From NCBI GenBank assembly GCA_030037775.1, contig JASHQB010000346.1:1-36333 (forward strand): 36,333 bases of DNA, read 5' to 3'. A program made the translations under genes and the position numbers. This DNA comes from Candidatus Acidiferrales bacterium (GTDB lineage: Bacteria > Acidobacteriota > Terriglobia > Acidiferrales > UBA7541). The notes below the pieces were generated by a model, which was not told the DNA's origin, made no database searches, and saw only the letters and a list, made by a program, of their open reading frames with translations. This document shows positions 1-8,892 of the stretch, one piece after another. Every line of letters starts with the position of its first letter. Position 1 is the first letter of the stretch.

Positions 1-38
1 GCCATTCCTGCTATCCCAACGATCAGGAGTAGAGTCAT
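1..38 (-). CDS. Possible 5' end of a small membrane protein (cut by window edge)
   Basis: An ATG lies 9 bases past the leuC stop on the same strand and opens a frame running off the window, beginning MTLLLIVGIAGMA. The glycine-rich hydrophobic start resembles the first membrane helix of small integral membrane proteins such as CrcB-type fluoride channels, but 13 residues cannot identify a family. No clear ribosome binding site is visible. leuD often follows leuC, but this start does not look like LeuD, so either leuD lies elsewhere or this is not a gene. Confidence 0.3.
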   Translation of the reverse strand, partial: MTLLLIVGIAGM

Positions 39-47
39 TTCGCACCG

Positions 48-1472
48 TCAATTCGACTCGCGGCCGTTGCGCCATTTGCGAACGTCGACGAAATGGCCCT
101 CGATGGCTGCGGCGGCGGCCATTAGCGGGCTGACGAGATGCGTGCGGCCGTCTTTGCCCTGGCGCCCTTCGAAATTGCGATTCGAGGTGTTGGCGCAACG
201 TTCGTGCGGCTGAAGAACGTCGTCATTCATGCCGATGCACATGCTGCATCCGGCGTCGCGCCATTCGAATCCGGCATCGCGGAAGATCTTGTCGAGGCCC
301 TCGGCTTCCGCCTGTGCTTTCACGCGGCGCGAACCGGGAACGACGAGCGCTTGTTTGAGGGATTTCGAAACGTGCTGGCCGGCGACGAGTTTCGCAGCGA
401 GACGCAAATCTTCGAGGCGTGAATTCGTGCAGGAGCCGATGAAAACGCGGTCGAGGGTAATGTCGGTGATGGGCGTCCCGGGCTTCAAGTCCATGTAAAC
501 GAGGGCGCGCTCGGCGGCTTTGCGGTCTACGTCATTCGCGAAGGAAGCGGGGTCGGGCACACGCTGGGTCACGTCGGTGACCATGCCGGGATTCGTGCCC
601 CAAGTGACTTGCGGCGCGAGCTTCGCAGCGTCGAGTTCGACGGTTTCGTCGAATCTCGCTCCGGGATCGGAGGGCAGCGTCTTCCAGTGCTCGACGAGCC
701 TCTGAAATTCTTTTCCGCGCGGCACGAACGGGCGACCTTCGAGATAGGCGAACGTAGTGTCGTCGGGCGCGACCATTCCGGCGCGCGCGCCGCCTTCGAT
801 GGACATATTGCAGATGGTCATGCGCGCTTCCATGGAGAGAGCGCGAATGGCTTCGCCGGTGTATTCAAAAACGTGGCCGTTGCCGCCGGCGATTCCCAGT
901 TTTCCGATGATGGCGAGGATGATGTCTTTGGAGGCGAGGCCGCCGCCAAGTTTTCCTTTCACTTCGATGCGCGTGGTTTTCGATTTGAATTGCGAGAGGC
1001 ACTGGGTGGCGAGCACGTGCTCGATTTCGCTGGTGCCGATGCCGAAGGCCAGCGCGCCCATCGCGCCGTGGGTGGAAGTGTGGCTGTCCCCGCAAACGAT
1101 GGTGAAACCGGGCTGCGTAATGCCCAGTTCCGGGCCGATGATGTGCACGATGCCCTGGTTGCGGCTGTGCATGTCGAAGAGGCGCACGCCAGTTTCGGCG
1201 CAATTTTTCGCCAGGGCTTTGAACTGGCCGTCGGCGTCGGCGTCGAGGACAGGCAAGTCGCGATTCTTGGTGGAAACGGAGTGGTCCATCACGGCAAAGG
1301 TCAGTTCCGGGCGGCGGACTTTGCGGCCTGCGGCTTTCAGTCCCGCGAACGCCTGAGGGGAGGTGCCTTCGTGGATCAGGTGGCGGTCGATGTAAATCAG
1401 CGAGGGCTGACCGGGTACTTCGCGCACGACGTGCGCGTTCCAGATCTTTTCGTAGAGGGTTAACGCGGGCAT
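48..1472 (-). CDS. leuC: 3-isopropylmalate dehydratase large subunit
   Basis: LeuC isomerises 2-isopropylmalate to 3-isopropylmalate in leucine biosynthesis, in the cytoplasm, as a heterodimer with LeuD. The 474-residue product has the family length. It starts [11 protein letters not shown], carries the aconitase-type [10 protein letters not shown] motif near residues 128-137, and has the three [4Fe-4S] cysteines at Cys348 (GSCTNSR), Cys409 and Cys412 (GCSMCIGM), close to the spacing in characterised LeuC. I chose the ATG at 1472 because it matches the family N terminus and has GGGG seven bases upstream; a GTG at 1478 would add two residues. leuD is not seen in the window. Identification is secure. 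Confidence 0.97.
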   Translation of the reverse strand: MPALTLYEKIWNAHVVREVPGQPSLIYIDRHLIHEGTSPQAFAGLKAAGRKVRRPELTFAVMDHSVSTKNRDLPVLDADADGQFKALAKNCAETGVRLFDMHSRNQGIVHIIGPELGITQPGFTIVCGDSHTSTHGAMGALAFGIGTSEIEHVLATQCLSQFKSKTTRIEVKGKLGGGLASKDIILAIIGKLGIAGGNGHVFEYTGEAIRALSMEARMTICNMSIEGGARAGMVAPDDTTFAYLEGRPFVPRGKEFQRLVEHWKTLPSDPGARFDETVELDAAKLAPQVTWGTNPGMVTDVTQRVPDPASFANDVDRKAAERALVYMDLKPGTPITDITLDRVFIGSCTNSRLEDLRLAAKLVAGQHVSKSLKQALVVPGSRRVKAQAEAEGLDKIFRDAGFEWRDAGCSMCIGMNDDVLQPHERCANTSNRNFEGRQGKDGRTHLVSPLMAAAAAIEGHFVDVRKWRNGRESN

Positions 1473-1498
1473 GCGCACGCCCCAAGAAAGGCGCCAAA

Positions 1499-1631
1499 AT
1501 TGGCGATTAGAAATTGATTTGTGCTTTGTTTTGTGTGGCTTAGCTTATTTTCTAATTCTGGGGATTGGCGATTAGAATTTGCCCAAACGCTTGCGACGGA
1601 TTGGAAGAAAAAGGGCGCCGGCCGATTAGAG
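1499..1631. repeat. Spaced direct repeats upstream of leuC
   Basis: The intergenic stretch 1473-1717 between leuC and the upstream hydrolase gene holds two identical 14-mers, ATTGGCGATTAGAA, at 1499-1512 and 1564-1577, spaced 65 bases apart. A shorter related copy, GCCGATTAGA, is at 1621-1630. The stretch is more AT-rich than the flanking genes and would contain the leuC promoter and leader, read on the minus strand. The copies could be binding sites for a regulator or a chance local duplication. I see no confident promoter hexamers and no leader peptide rich in leucine codons. Confidence 0.5.
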
Positions 1632-1717
1632 CATTCTTCCCAGACCACCGTCGGTGCTGCCTCCAAAAAGTTACAAAGCATTAACACCAAAAGCGTAGCA
1701 CAAAGGAGGGCGAATTG

Positions 1718-2836
1718 TTAGGGGCGGAGGTCCGAGCCAGGGCGGTGCGCGGCGGCGGAGATCGAGCGGGAGGTAAGTTCCGCCTCGACATCGGCGGCCA
1801 GAAAGCGGCTGGCGCGGACATCCTGTTTGAGAAAGGCGTCTAAGTGGCAGAGGGTCAGCCCGCAAATGAATGAGTGAGCCTGCTCGCCGGAGCAGAGTTC
1901 GGCAATCGGCTTCATTTCCTGCTGAATCCAGGCAAGCGCCGGCGGCCATTGCATGGTGCGAATTTTTTCGTGCTCCTGCTCGACGTTGTCGACGAAGTGG
2001 AGATGGTCGGCGCGATGCAGAACGAACATTCGTTTTGTTGCGGGCGTTTTCTCAAAGAGTTCGTACATGCCAGAGAGAGGAAGCGAAACGTCGTTCTCGG
2101 CGACGAGGTATAGGGTGGGGACGTCGCGGCCCCAGGCGAACGTGAGCACGAGAGGAAGAATGCCGGGGCGTGGATTTGAAGCTCCGCCAGGAGCGAGGGC
2201 GACCACGGCACGGATACCCAGATCGGCCTCGGGCGCGGCGAGCGCAGTCCAACCACCGAAACTGTGTCCGACGATTCCGACGCGCGACGGATCGATAGCG
2301 GCTTCTGGGAGCGGGGAAGGCTCGGCGAGCAAATAGTCGAGAAGAAAGCGAATATCGGGCACGCGGCTGGAAATAAGCCCCTGGATTCGCGCGGCGACCC
2401 GCTCGGGAGTTTCGCCGTCCTTGCGCATCAATTCAGGAGCAACGATCTCCGAGTGATCGAGGGCGGCGACAAGATACCCGTGGCTAGCCACGTGGGTAGT
2501 CAGAAAAGTGGCGGCACGGCGATGCCCGCCGCTGTGATGGGAGAAAAGAATCAGCGGATAAGTCCCGTGCTCCGGGGCGGCGTCGCGTACCGCGGCTTGG
2601 CGCCGTGGAGTGTCGCTCGAAGGAAAGGTGAAAACGTCCTGGGTTGCCGGCGTGAGGTCCCGGCCGGCATGGCCCGACGCAGCGGGATACCAGATTTCGC
2701 AAGGGAAGAGGCGGTCGCGCGCCTCATCACGAATCTCGATGGTGCGCACACCCACGGGAAAACTTCCGCGGGCAAACGGGTCGTAGTCGCGGACAAAGGT
2801 CGCAGTGGAAGCGTGCGTGGGATTTGCGCGAGCCAT
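1718..2836 (-). CDS. Alpha/beta hydrolase (PAF-acetylhydrolase/dienelactone hydrolase-like)
   Basis: The 372-residue product is a serine hydrolase of the alpha/beta fold. Visible elements are the strand YPLILFSHHSGG (residues 93-104, oxyanion region), the nucleophile elbow GHSFGGW with Ser192, an acid in VAENDV (Asp249) and a histidine in HRADHLHF (His278 or His280). The arrangement recalls predicted dienelactone hydrolases and platelet-activating-factor acetylhydrolase-like esterases; the substrate cannot be read from sequence. No signal peptide is evident. The frame stays open to 3514, but that extension lies inside the upstream gene's coding sequence. The ATG at 2836 follows an AAGGGGG tract about 11 bases upstream. 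The 181 bases between it and the upstream gene hold nothing recognisable. The last 60 residues, past the usual hydrolase core, are unassigned. Confidence 0.85.
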   Translation of the reverse strand: MARANPTHASTATFVRDYDPFARGSFPVGVRTIEIRDEARDRLFPCEIWYPAASGHAGRDLTPATQDVFTFPSSDTPRRQAAVRDAAPEHGTYPLILFSHHSGGHRRAATFLTTHVASHGYLVAALDHSEIVAPELMRKDGETPERVAARIQGLISSRVPDIRFLLDYLLAEPSPLPEAAIDPSRVGIVGHSFGGWTALAAPEADLGIRAVVALAPGGASNPRPGILPLVLTFAWGRDVPTLYLVAENDVSLPLSGMYELFEKTPATKRMFVLHRADHLHFVDNVEQEHEKIRTMQWPPALAWIQQEMKPIAELCSGEQAHSFICGLTLCHLDAFLKQDVRASRFLAADVEAELTSRSISAAAHRPGSDLRP

Positions 2837-3017
2837 AAGCGAAACAGCCCCCTTCGCGGTTATCTTGGCACAATCGGAATGCGGCGGCAACGAGACGCCA
2901 GAAGTATTTGAACTGTAACTACCCCGAAGGACGGAGAGCTGGGCAAGGGGCGGGAAGGCAGAATGTGGCAGCGTCGAAAAGTGTTGCATTCGAATCGACC
3001 TTGACGGGCACAGCGAT

Positions 3018-6000
3018 TCATTGCCCAGACAGGGCGGATGAAGCGAGGGATAAGCGCAGGGTTTGTTCCGCTGGATACGCAACAAAAGAGCAGGACGGTT
3101 GTTTAATCGTGTCGCAAGAGAGCACGCCGCGCAGAAGAATCTTGCCGGACTCGCTCTGTGGAAACAAGTAGGGGAACTTTGCGTTGCGAAGCATGCTGGC
3201 ATAGTCGCGGAAGACGTCGCGCAGCTTGTCGTTGTTTTTTTCGTCGGTAACTTTGTCTGGAACAGCCGGTTTGGAGGTACTTTTGGGATTTTCGTCCAGG
3301 GTGATGAATTTGGCGTCGGCAGCCGGCTGCGCAGGGACGGGTGCGCCGGGAGTCGGCGTCGAAGACGAGAGCAAAACCCAGTACTCGGCGCTGGCGCTAA
3401 TCTTCTGCGGATTGGGAAGAGTGATGGAACGGCGCTGACTCGAGCGCGCTGCGTCGATTTGCTTATCGACATGCTTTTCGCCGACCAGGGCAGCGAGGCG
3501 GCCACGCGTCTCAACCGGCGGGCTGGGGTAGGTTAGTGCGAGCGCGTAGGCACGACCGGCGTCTTCGCGGCGGCCTTCCTTCTCGTAAATCTGGCCGAGA
3601 TGATCGCCCATGTCGGAGCGATCATCAAGCATCCATGCTGCCTGGATGTAGTCTTCGGCAGCCTTCAGGTTTCCTTGTTTGAATTTGATCCAGCCCATGG
3701 TGTCCCAAAAGGTCGCGATGGTTTGAACTAGCCCCGCCTGTGCAGGGCCAACCGTGTCGAGCGAAGCGGCGAGTAGCTGTGCTTCGACGGCGTGAATGGA
3801 ATTCTCGGAATATTGCTCGGCCAGGTCGAGATGGGAATTGTTGTCGGCCAGGTAGTAGGCGACGTTGTTCCAGGTCATGGGAGACGGCAGTTTTTCCAGG
3901 GCGACGTGGAAAGCAGCGAGCGCGGCCTCGTCCTGATGCAATCCTAGGTCGGCGGTTCCCAATCCGACGTTAAGATTGAAATTATTCGGCGTGATCTTGA
4001 GAGCGGTTTGATATTCCTTTTGGGCCGGGTCGTATTTTTTCTGCTGGAGATAAACGCTGGCGAGATTGGCGTGCGCGTACTGGTCGAGAGGGTTGACTTC
4101 GATTTGTTTTTGGAATTGCGTGATGGCGTCATCGTAGCGGCCAAGGCCTCGATAGGCCAAGCCAAGATTGTTGTAAGCATATTGATCATAGGCGTTCTTT
4201 GAGATTGCTTGCTGCAGCGCTGGAACAGCGTCCTTGTAATCTTCGGCTTCAAGGTAGACATGCCCGAGCGTGCCCCAGATGCCATCGCGGTCAGGGTCCT
4301 TTGCTGCTGCAGCGGCATAGAGTGTGGCCGCTTGCAGGTAGTTGTGACTGCGCTCTGCGTCGGCGGCGGCATTGTAGACATCGTCAGCGGAGGCTGCTGA
4401 GGGAATCGAACCGTTGCCGGGAGATGTGTTGGTAAGCTGGATACTCTGATTCTTATCGCCGATGATGGTATTGCGAAAAGCCTCCCAATCGTCATAGCGA
4501 GAGGACGCAAGCTCTGCATTTCGGAGCGTCAAATCGCGTTCGACCGTTACAGTGTCAGCGGTTGAGGAGTAGGACGATTCGTAACCAGCATAGTCGCGCG
4601 TAACGTGCACCGGTATGGGGAGCGTCGCTGAGAATTGCGAAGGGAGCGTAATCTTCCAGATTTCCTTGTCGCTCAGAATGGAGCCGATTTTCAGTGGATC
4701 CGTGGTGTCTTTGTCAGGCTTGTCGATGTCATTGGGGGTGATGGCGACAAACGGCACTCGGATGTCGACCTCTTTGCGCGACATATCGAGGAAGTTCGGC
4801 TCAGAGAACTGCGTGGTGAAGAGCAGCGGTTCATCGATATTTTCCGCATTGGCGAAATGAGGATTGGTGGTCTTGGCGGCTTCGTTTCCGAGCAACCCCT
4901 GCGCCAAGCGGTCGGCCATTTGCTGCCACTTGTCCTGCGGAACGAGGCGCAGAGCAGAGCGAATGAGGACGGCGAACTCTCCGCTATCTGAAATCGATAA
5001 CTTACCCTGAAGGCGGCCGAACGAGTCAATTTGGCCGTCGACGGAAATGGTGGTTGCAGGGGTAAAAGGCGGGTCCACAGGAGTCTTTTGCAGTGCAGCA
5101 GGTCCAGAAGGCGGCACAGCAAGCGCTTGCTTATCGCGTAGCGGTGGCAGCAGGAGGCCAAAGGGAGCGACCCCGGGAGTGGTATCAGCCCAATGAGGCT
5201 TGCCGTCGAGGACGACGATGTTGATAACGTGGTCGAACTGACCTGGCGAAGGCATGTCCGGGTCGACCTTACGCTGGGAGTTAATGAACGCCGGATAAGA
5301 TTCAATATTCTCGGCGGCGAGCAGGGCTTCAAAAAGAGTGGCCTTGTCTTTGCAGTCGCCGTACTGATTGGAAAGCACGTCGGCAGCGGAGTGCGGCTGG
5401 TATCGGCCCAGACCAAAGGATAGGCTGACGTAACGAATATTCCTGGAAACGTAATCGTAGATGGCTTTCGCCTTGTCGTCCGGAGTTGAAAGACCCTTGA
5501 CAAGCTCCTCTGCCTTGGCGCGGACAGGATCGGAAACGGCAGCGCGAGGTTTTTGCAGATCGGCGTACCACTGGCCCAAGTGCTCCCAGTCTGTGAAAGT
5601 CGAAACCTGAACGTCGGGAAGCTTTGGCTCTTCTTGTTTTTTCTTCTTGTCGTCGTCGGAATCATCGGGACGTTTCGTGAACGACGAGTGCCATGTATAG
5701 ATGCGACGATCGCCCTGATCCTTGATGTTGGGAGCGAGGACGCCGTTCGAAGTTTTGAGGTGAAGCTGGCGGGTGCGAGGAAGATTGACTTCAAAGGTCT
5801 CATCGAGAGTGATGACTTCTTTTGAAGCGTTCCATTGAGCAAAAAACTGCCCTGGTACCAACGGGTGAATGGTGACGCTATGGATCTGATATTCGAGGAT
5901 GTCGCCGACGTTGAGGTCGGGCACGGTGACGTGCATCTGCCGAATGTCCGTATACATCGGCGCAACGCGCTCGACGGGAGAGCTGAGATCCTGGATCGCG

Positions 6001-6368
6001 TCGGGACCTGCCGTGACCAGATGGCCGTCCGGTTTATGGACGCGGACGAAGTCGGCGGAGATTTTGTCGCTGGCTGCTGAGTAAGTGAAAACCAGCTGCC
6101 CAAAGGCTTGCACAGCTTGGGGAGTCTGGACGCGAATCCTACCGTACTGGATTTCTTCGCCAGAACCGTCGTTTTCAAATCTGAATGAAGTGCGTGCTTG
6201 CTCGATGACGGAGCCCTCGTTGGAATAGTTGGGCGGTGGTGAAGCGGCAGGGGCCTGTTTGGCGGCGGCCGCGGCGGACTCAGGTGGCTGCGTTTGGGCC
6301 AAGGATGTTGCGGCAAGAACGAGCAGACTGGCAGAGAGGAGAAGGAGCCGTGATAACCCAGGTCGCAC
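3018..6368 (-). CDS. Secreted DUF3857 / transglutaminase-like / TPR protein
   Basis: This protein of about 1116 residues starts with a signal peptide (MRPGLSRLLLLSASLL, cleavage probably near SLAQ), followed by a DUF3857 domain (about 60-270) and a transglutaminase-like domain (about 290-420). The papain-like triad is complete: Cys339 in YGDCKDKA, His380 in FDHV and Asp395 in WADTT. A beta-rich linker leads to at least four TPR units (about 680-870). A distinct last stretch of about 90 residues carries two cysteines (LSCDTIKQPSC). It probably acts in the periplasm as a peptidase or cross-linking-type enzyme on an unknown partner. I prefer the GTG at 6368 because it gives a clean signal peptide; a GTG at 6422 would add 18 residues. 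Neither has a good ribosome binding site. Confidence 0.88.
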   Translation of the reverse strand: MRPGLSRLLLLSASLLVLAATSLAQTQPPESAAAAAKQAPAASPPPNYSNEGSVIEQARTSFRFENDGSGEEIQYGRIRVQTPQAVQAFGQLVFTYSAASDKISADFVRVHKPDGHLVTAGPDAIQDLSSPVERVAPMYTDIRQMHVTVPDLNVGDILEYQIHSVTIHPLVPGQFFAQWNASKEVITLDETFEVNLPRTRQLHLKTSNGVLAPNIKDQGDRRIYTWHSSFTKRPDDSDDDKKKKQEEPKLPDVQVSTFTDWEHLGQWYADLQKPRAAVSDPVRAKAEELVKGLSTPDDKAKAIYDYVSRNIRYVSLSFGLGRYQPHSAADVLSNQYGDCKDKATLFEALLAAENIESYPAFINSQRKVDPDMPSPGQFDHVINIVVLDGKPHWADTTPGVAPFGLLLPPLRDKQALAVPPSGPAALQKTPVDPPFTPATTISVDGQIDSFGRLQGKLSISDSGEFAVLIRSALRLVPQDKWQQMADRLAQGLLGNEAAKTTNPHFANAENIDEPLLFTTQFSEPNFLDMSRKEVDIRVPFVAITPNDIDKPDKDTTDPLKIGSILSDKEIWKITLPSQFSATLPIPVHVTRDYAGYESSYSSTADTVTVERDLTLRNAELASSRYDDWEAFRNTIIGDKNQSIQLTNTSPGNGSIPSAASADDVYNAAADAERSHNYLQAATLYAAAAAKDPDRDGIWGTLGHVYLEAEDYKDAVPALQQAISKNAYDQYAYNNLGLAYRGLGRYDDAITQFQKQIEVNPLDQYAHANLASVYLQQKKYDPAQKEYQTALKITPNNFNLNVGLGTADLGLHQDEAALAAFHVALEKLPSPMTWNNVAYYLADNNSHLDLAEQYSENSIHAVEAQLLAASLDTVGPAQAGLVQTIATFWDTMGWIKFKQGNLKAAEDYIQAAWMLDDRSDMGDHLGQIYEKEGRREDAGRAYALALTYPSPPVETRGRLAALVGEKHVDKQIDAARSSQRRSITLPNPQKISASAEYWVLLSSSTPTPGAPVPAQPAADAKFITLDENPKSTSKPAVPDKVTDEKNNDKLRDVFRDYASMLRNAKFPYLFPQSESGKILLRGVLSCDTIKQPSCSFVAYPAEQTLRLSLASSALSGQ

Positions 6369-6482
6369 AGTAGCGCGAGAGTAACGCAGGCCAGGGCGAA
6401 TTGCAAGCTTATGGCGGCACACACGGTCACGGAGCGGACCGCGACGCGTGGACAGTGGGGGATGAATGTGCGAGCTATCTAA

Positions 6483-7010
6483 AGTGCAGGATGCCGGTAC
6501 GGTGGTACTCCAACGGATCCCCCGGACGGTAATGCGAGCTTCTTGATTACTACGTCCGCGTACGAAGCAGGATTCGAAGAGATCAACAATATCGCCGGGT
6601 TCACGAACGTGCCGGTGGACGCTTTGGTCGGGCTTTTCCTCGGCCCCGGCGGCGCGGTGTTGCCAGCGCCCGCTTCCATCAATTTCGGCTCAGGTGGTGT
6701 GGGTACAAATTTCGCTAGCCTATCCCCAGCGTTGCAGCAGCTTTTATTCATCGGCGACGGGCTGACGGGCACGGGTACGGGGTCAGTACAGAGCTTTGTG
6801 GTGCCAGCGGGCGCCACGACGCTTTACCTGGCCACGGTCGACGGTTTCGGCTGGTATAACAACACCGGGTCGTTCACCGTCACGGTCAATTCCCCCGGTG
6901 CCACTCCTGAACCAAGGTCGTGGCTGCTGCTCTTGACCGGGTTGGCAGGGCTAGCTTGTTCGCTCGCCGATCCGCTTAGGCGCGGCACGCGGCATCTGCT
7001 TCCATTCGTC
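6483..7010 (+). pseudogene. Decayed PEP-CTERM sorting-signal protein
   Basis: The frame open after a TAA at 6480 reads like the C-terminal two thirds of a PEP-CTERM exported protein: a GDGLTGTGTG motif, VPAGATTLYLATVDGFGWYN, NTGSFTVTV, then TPEPRSW, a hydrophobic helix (LLLLTGLAGLACSL) and an arginine pair. That is the anchor recognised by exosortase-type systems. What is missing is the start: no signal peptide and no ATG, only TTG codons. The frame also runs past the expected end near RR into about 85 residues of arginine-rich, non-protein-like sequence. I read this as a remnant truncated at the 5' end, with its stop lost or frameshifted. The alternative is a functional short gene from a TTG at 6543, which I think unlikely. 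Confidence 0.6.
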
Positions 7011-7260
7011 CGAAGCAGAAACGGAGATTTGCTGCGCGTCGGTTCCCAGCGGCCGACGCGCAGTCGTGTTAATGGCTGTATCCTCAGGAGTTCAAGAAAC
7101 CTCGCTCCAAACGCGGTAAGGCGTGCGTCTGCACTCTCATACGGAACTCGAAGTTGGTTACGAGTGGAGACTAAGGCATGGCTGTACCCGCGGACAGGTG
7201 ACACCGAGCGACGAAGCCAACGAGAATTAGTGATTGGAGCGGGGCAACTGCAACCGCCGG

Positions 7261-7269
7261 TGCTATAAT
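7261..7269 (+). promoter_or_regulatory. Extended -10 promoter for htrA
   Basis: TGCTATAAT at 7261-7269 is a perfect -10 hexamer with the TG extension, 51 bases before the htrA ATG. No good -35 lies at normal spacing (GGGGCA at 7241-7246); extended -10 promoters often dispense with one. The surrounding stretch from about 7010 to 7320 holds no other recognisable gene, repeat or structured RNA. Confidence 0.6.
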
Positions 7270-7320
7270 CCTATTTTCAGCCTGACATCGAGAAAAGGCA
7301 GGGTTGAAGGGAGCAGCATA

Positions 7321-8892
7321 ATGGGCATTCAGTTCCAGGAATTGGTGGCGTGGATTCGGCATCGGAAGATTTTCGCCAGCGTGCTGCTGGTTTTAACCTT
7401 GGGGCTGGGCATCATCATTGGAACATTGATCCCGGGCCACGTGGCGGCGAAGCGGGCCGTCAGCGACGCGGCGCCGGCGTTGATAGCCATTCCCGACCCG
7501 GTGAATTTGTCGAGCAGTTTCTCGAATATTGTGGGGCACGTCGAGCCGGCGGTGGTGAACATCTCGACGACACAAGTGTTTGGAACGCCAAAGGGCACAC
7601 CGGACAAACGAGGGCAGGATTCCTTCCAGGATTTCTTCAACAAGTTCTTCAAGCAGAATCCAGATGCGCAAGGCCCGGAAGAGGAAAAGAGCTTGGGCTC
7701 CGGCGTCATTGTGGACAAGAAGGGATACGTTCTGACCAATGATCACGTGATCGATGGCGCCACGAAAATCCAAGTCGCAGTGGATGGCGATCCGACGCAC
7801 TACACGGCGCGGGTTATCGGCGTGGATAAGCAAACTGATCTGGCGGTAATCAAAATTGATGCGGATCGCCCGCTGCCGACGGCGCGACTGGGGAATTCGG
7901 ATGGCGTGAAGGTCGGCGACTGGGTGCTGGCATTCGGTAGCCCGTTTTCACTGAATGGTACGGTAACGGCTGGAATCGTTAGCGCAAAAGACCGATCAGG
8001 AATGGAAATCGGGACTTCGCAGTTTCAGGAATTCATCCAGACCGATGCGGCCATCAACCCGGGGAATTCCGGGGGGCCGCTGGTAAACCTGGCAGGCGAA
8101 GTGATCGGAGTTAACACGGCGATTTATACGGGAAGCCGTGGGTTTGAGGGCGTGGGATTCGCGCTGCCGTCGAACACAGCGATCGGCGTTTACAACCAAT
8201 TGGTGACGACCGGGCGGGTGACGCGTGGGTCCATCGGGATTCGATTCCAAGAGGACCAGGTTCACGACGCGCTGCTGCACAAGCAGTTGGGTGCGCCGTA
8301 TGGGGTGGTTGTGGAATACGTGACGCCAGGAGGGCCGGCGGCGAAGGCGGGGATCCAGCCCGGCGACGTGATTACCCAAGTGAACAGTCGGCCCGTGCGG
8401 GTAAGCGCAGACTTGATTGACCCCATTGTGCAGACGCCCATCGGGCATTCCGTGGAGCTGACGTTCATGCATAACGGGAAGACCGCGAATGCGTCAGTAG
8501 GCGTGGCGGACATGGCGAAGACTTTCCCCGAAGATGCCGGAAACGAACAGCAGGTTTCCGCAGGAGTAGAAGAGGCCCCCTCGACGTTTGGGCTGCACGT
8601 GGAAACGCTGACGCCGGAGGTAGCGAAGCGGCTGCAAATGAGCGCGACGCAGACGGGAGTGATTGTTACAGGCGTGGACCCAGCGAGCTTTGCTGAAGAC
8701 GCCAATTTTCTGGAGCGCGACGTGATTGTGGAAATCAATCACGCCGCTATCAACAACGTTGAGGACTACAAGCGGGAAATCGCCACACTAAAGCCTGGTG
8801 AGGATGTGCTGTTCAAGGTAATCCATCCCGACGGCACGGGCCAGCAATTCACCGTGTTCAGGACCGGAACGATTCCGCAGCTCGAGAAATGA
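7321..8892 (+). CDS. htrA: HtrA/Do-family serine protease, membrane anchored
   Basis: This envelope protease of 523 residues degrades or chaperones misfolded exported proteins. One N-terminal hydrophobic segment (about 18-38) acts as an uncleaved anchor, as in DegS-like proteins. The trypsin-like domain has a full triad: His142 (TNDHVI), Asp173 (QTDLAVI) and Ser250 (NPGNSGGPL). Two PDZ domains follow, at about 330-425 and 450-515. The ATG at 7321 is preceded by AAGGGA at good spacing; the frame extends upstream to 7234, but that part would overlap the promoter. The stop overlaps the start of the next gene (ATGA), so the two are probably co-translated. Which paralogue type (DegP, DegQ or DegS) it is cannot be decided, although the two PDZ domains argue against a simple DegS. 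Confidence 0.94.
   Translation: MGIQFQELVAWIRHRKIFASVLLVLTLGLGIIIGTLIPGHVAAKRAVSDAAPALIAIPDPVNLSSSFSNIVGHVEPAVVNISTTQVFGTPKGTPDKRGQDSFQDFFNKFFKQNPDAQGPEEEKSLGSGVIVDKKGYVLTNDHVIDGATKIQVAVDGDPTHYTARVIGVDKQTDLAVIKIDADRPLPTARLGNSDGVKVGDWVLAFGSPFSLNGTVTAGIVSAKDRSGMEIGTSQFQEFIQTDAAINPGNSGGPLVNLAGEVIGVNTAIYTGSRGFEGVGFALPSNTAIGVYNQLVTTGRVTRGSIGIRFQEDQVHDALLHKQLGAPYGVVVEYVTPGGPAAKAGIQPGDVITQVNSRPVRVSADLIDPIVQTPIGHSVELTFMHNGKTANASVGVADMAKTFPEDAGNEQQVSAGVEEAPSTFGLHVETLTPEVAKRLQMSATQTGVIVTGVDPASFAEDANFLERDVIVEINHAAINNVEDYKREIATLKPGEDVLFKVIHPDGTGQQFTVFRTGTIPQLEK

Noticed and set aside
609-1463. Long plus-strand frame of 284 codons opposite leuC
   Set aside because: It is the antisense shadow of leuC in GC-rich DNA; the translation is low-complexity Gly/Arg/Phe/Asp-rich and there is no start signal.
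2837-3514. N-terminal extension of the hydrolase frame to 3514
   Set aside because: The extension lies mostly inside the DUF3857 protein gene on the same strand in another frame, is Ser/Pro/Arg rich without structure, and a good ATG with a purine tract exists at 2836.
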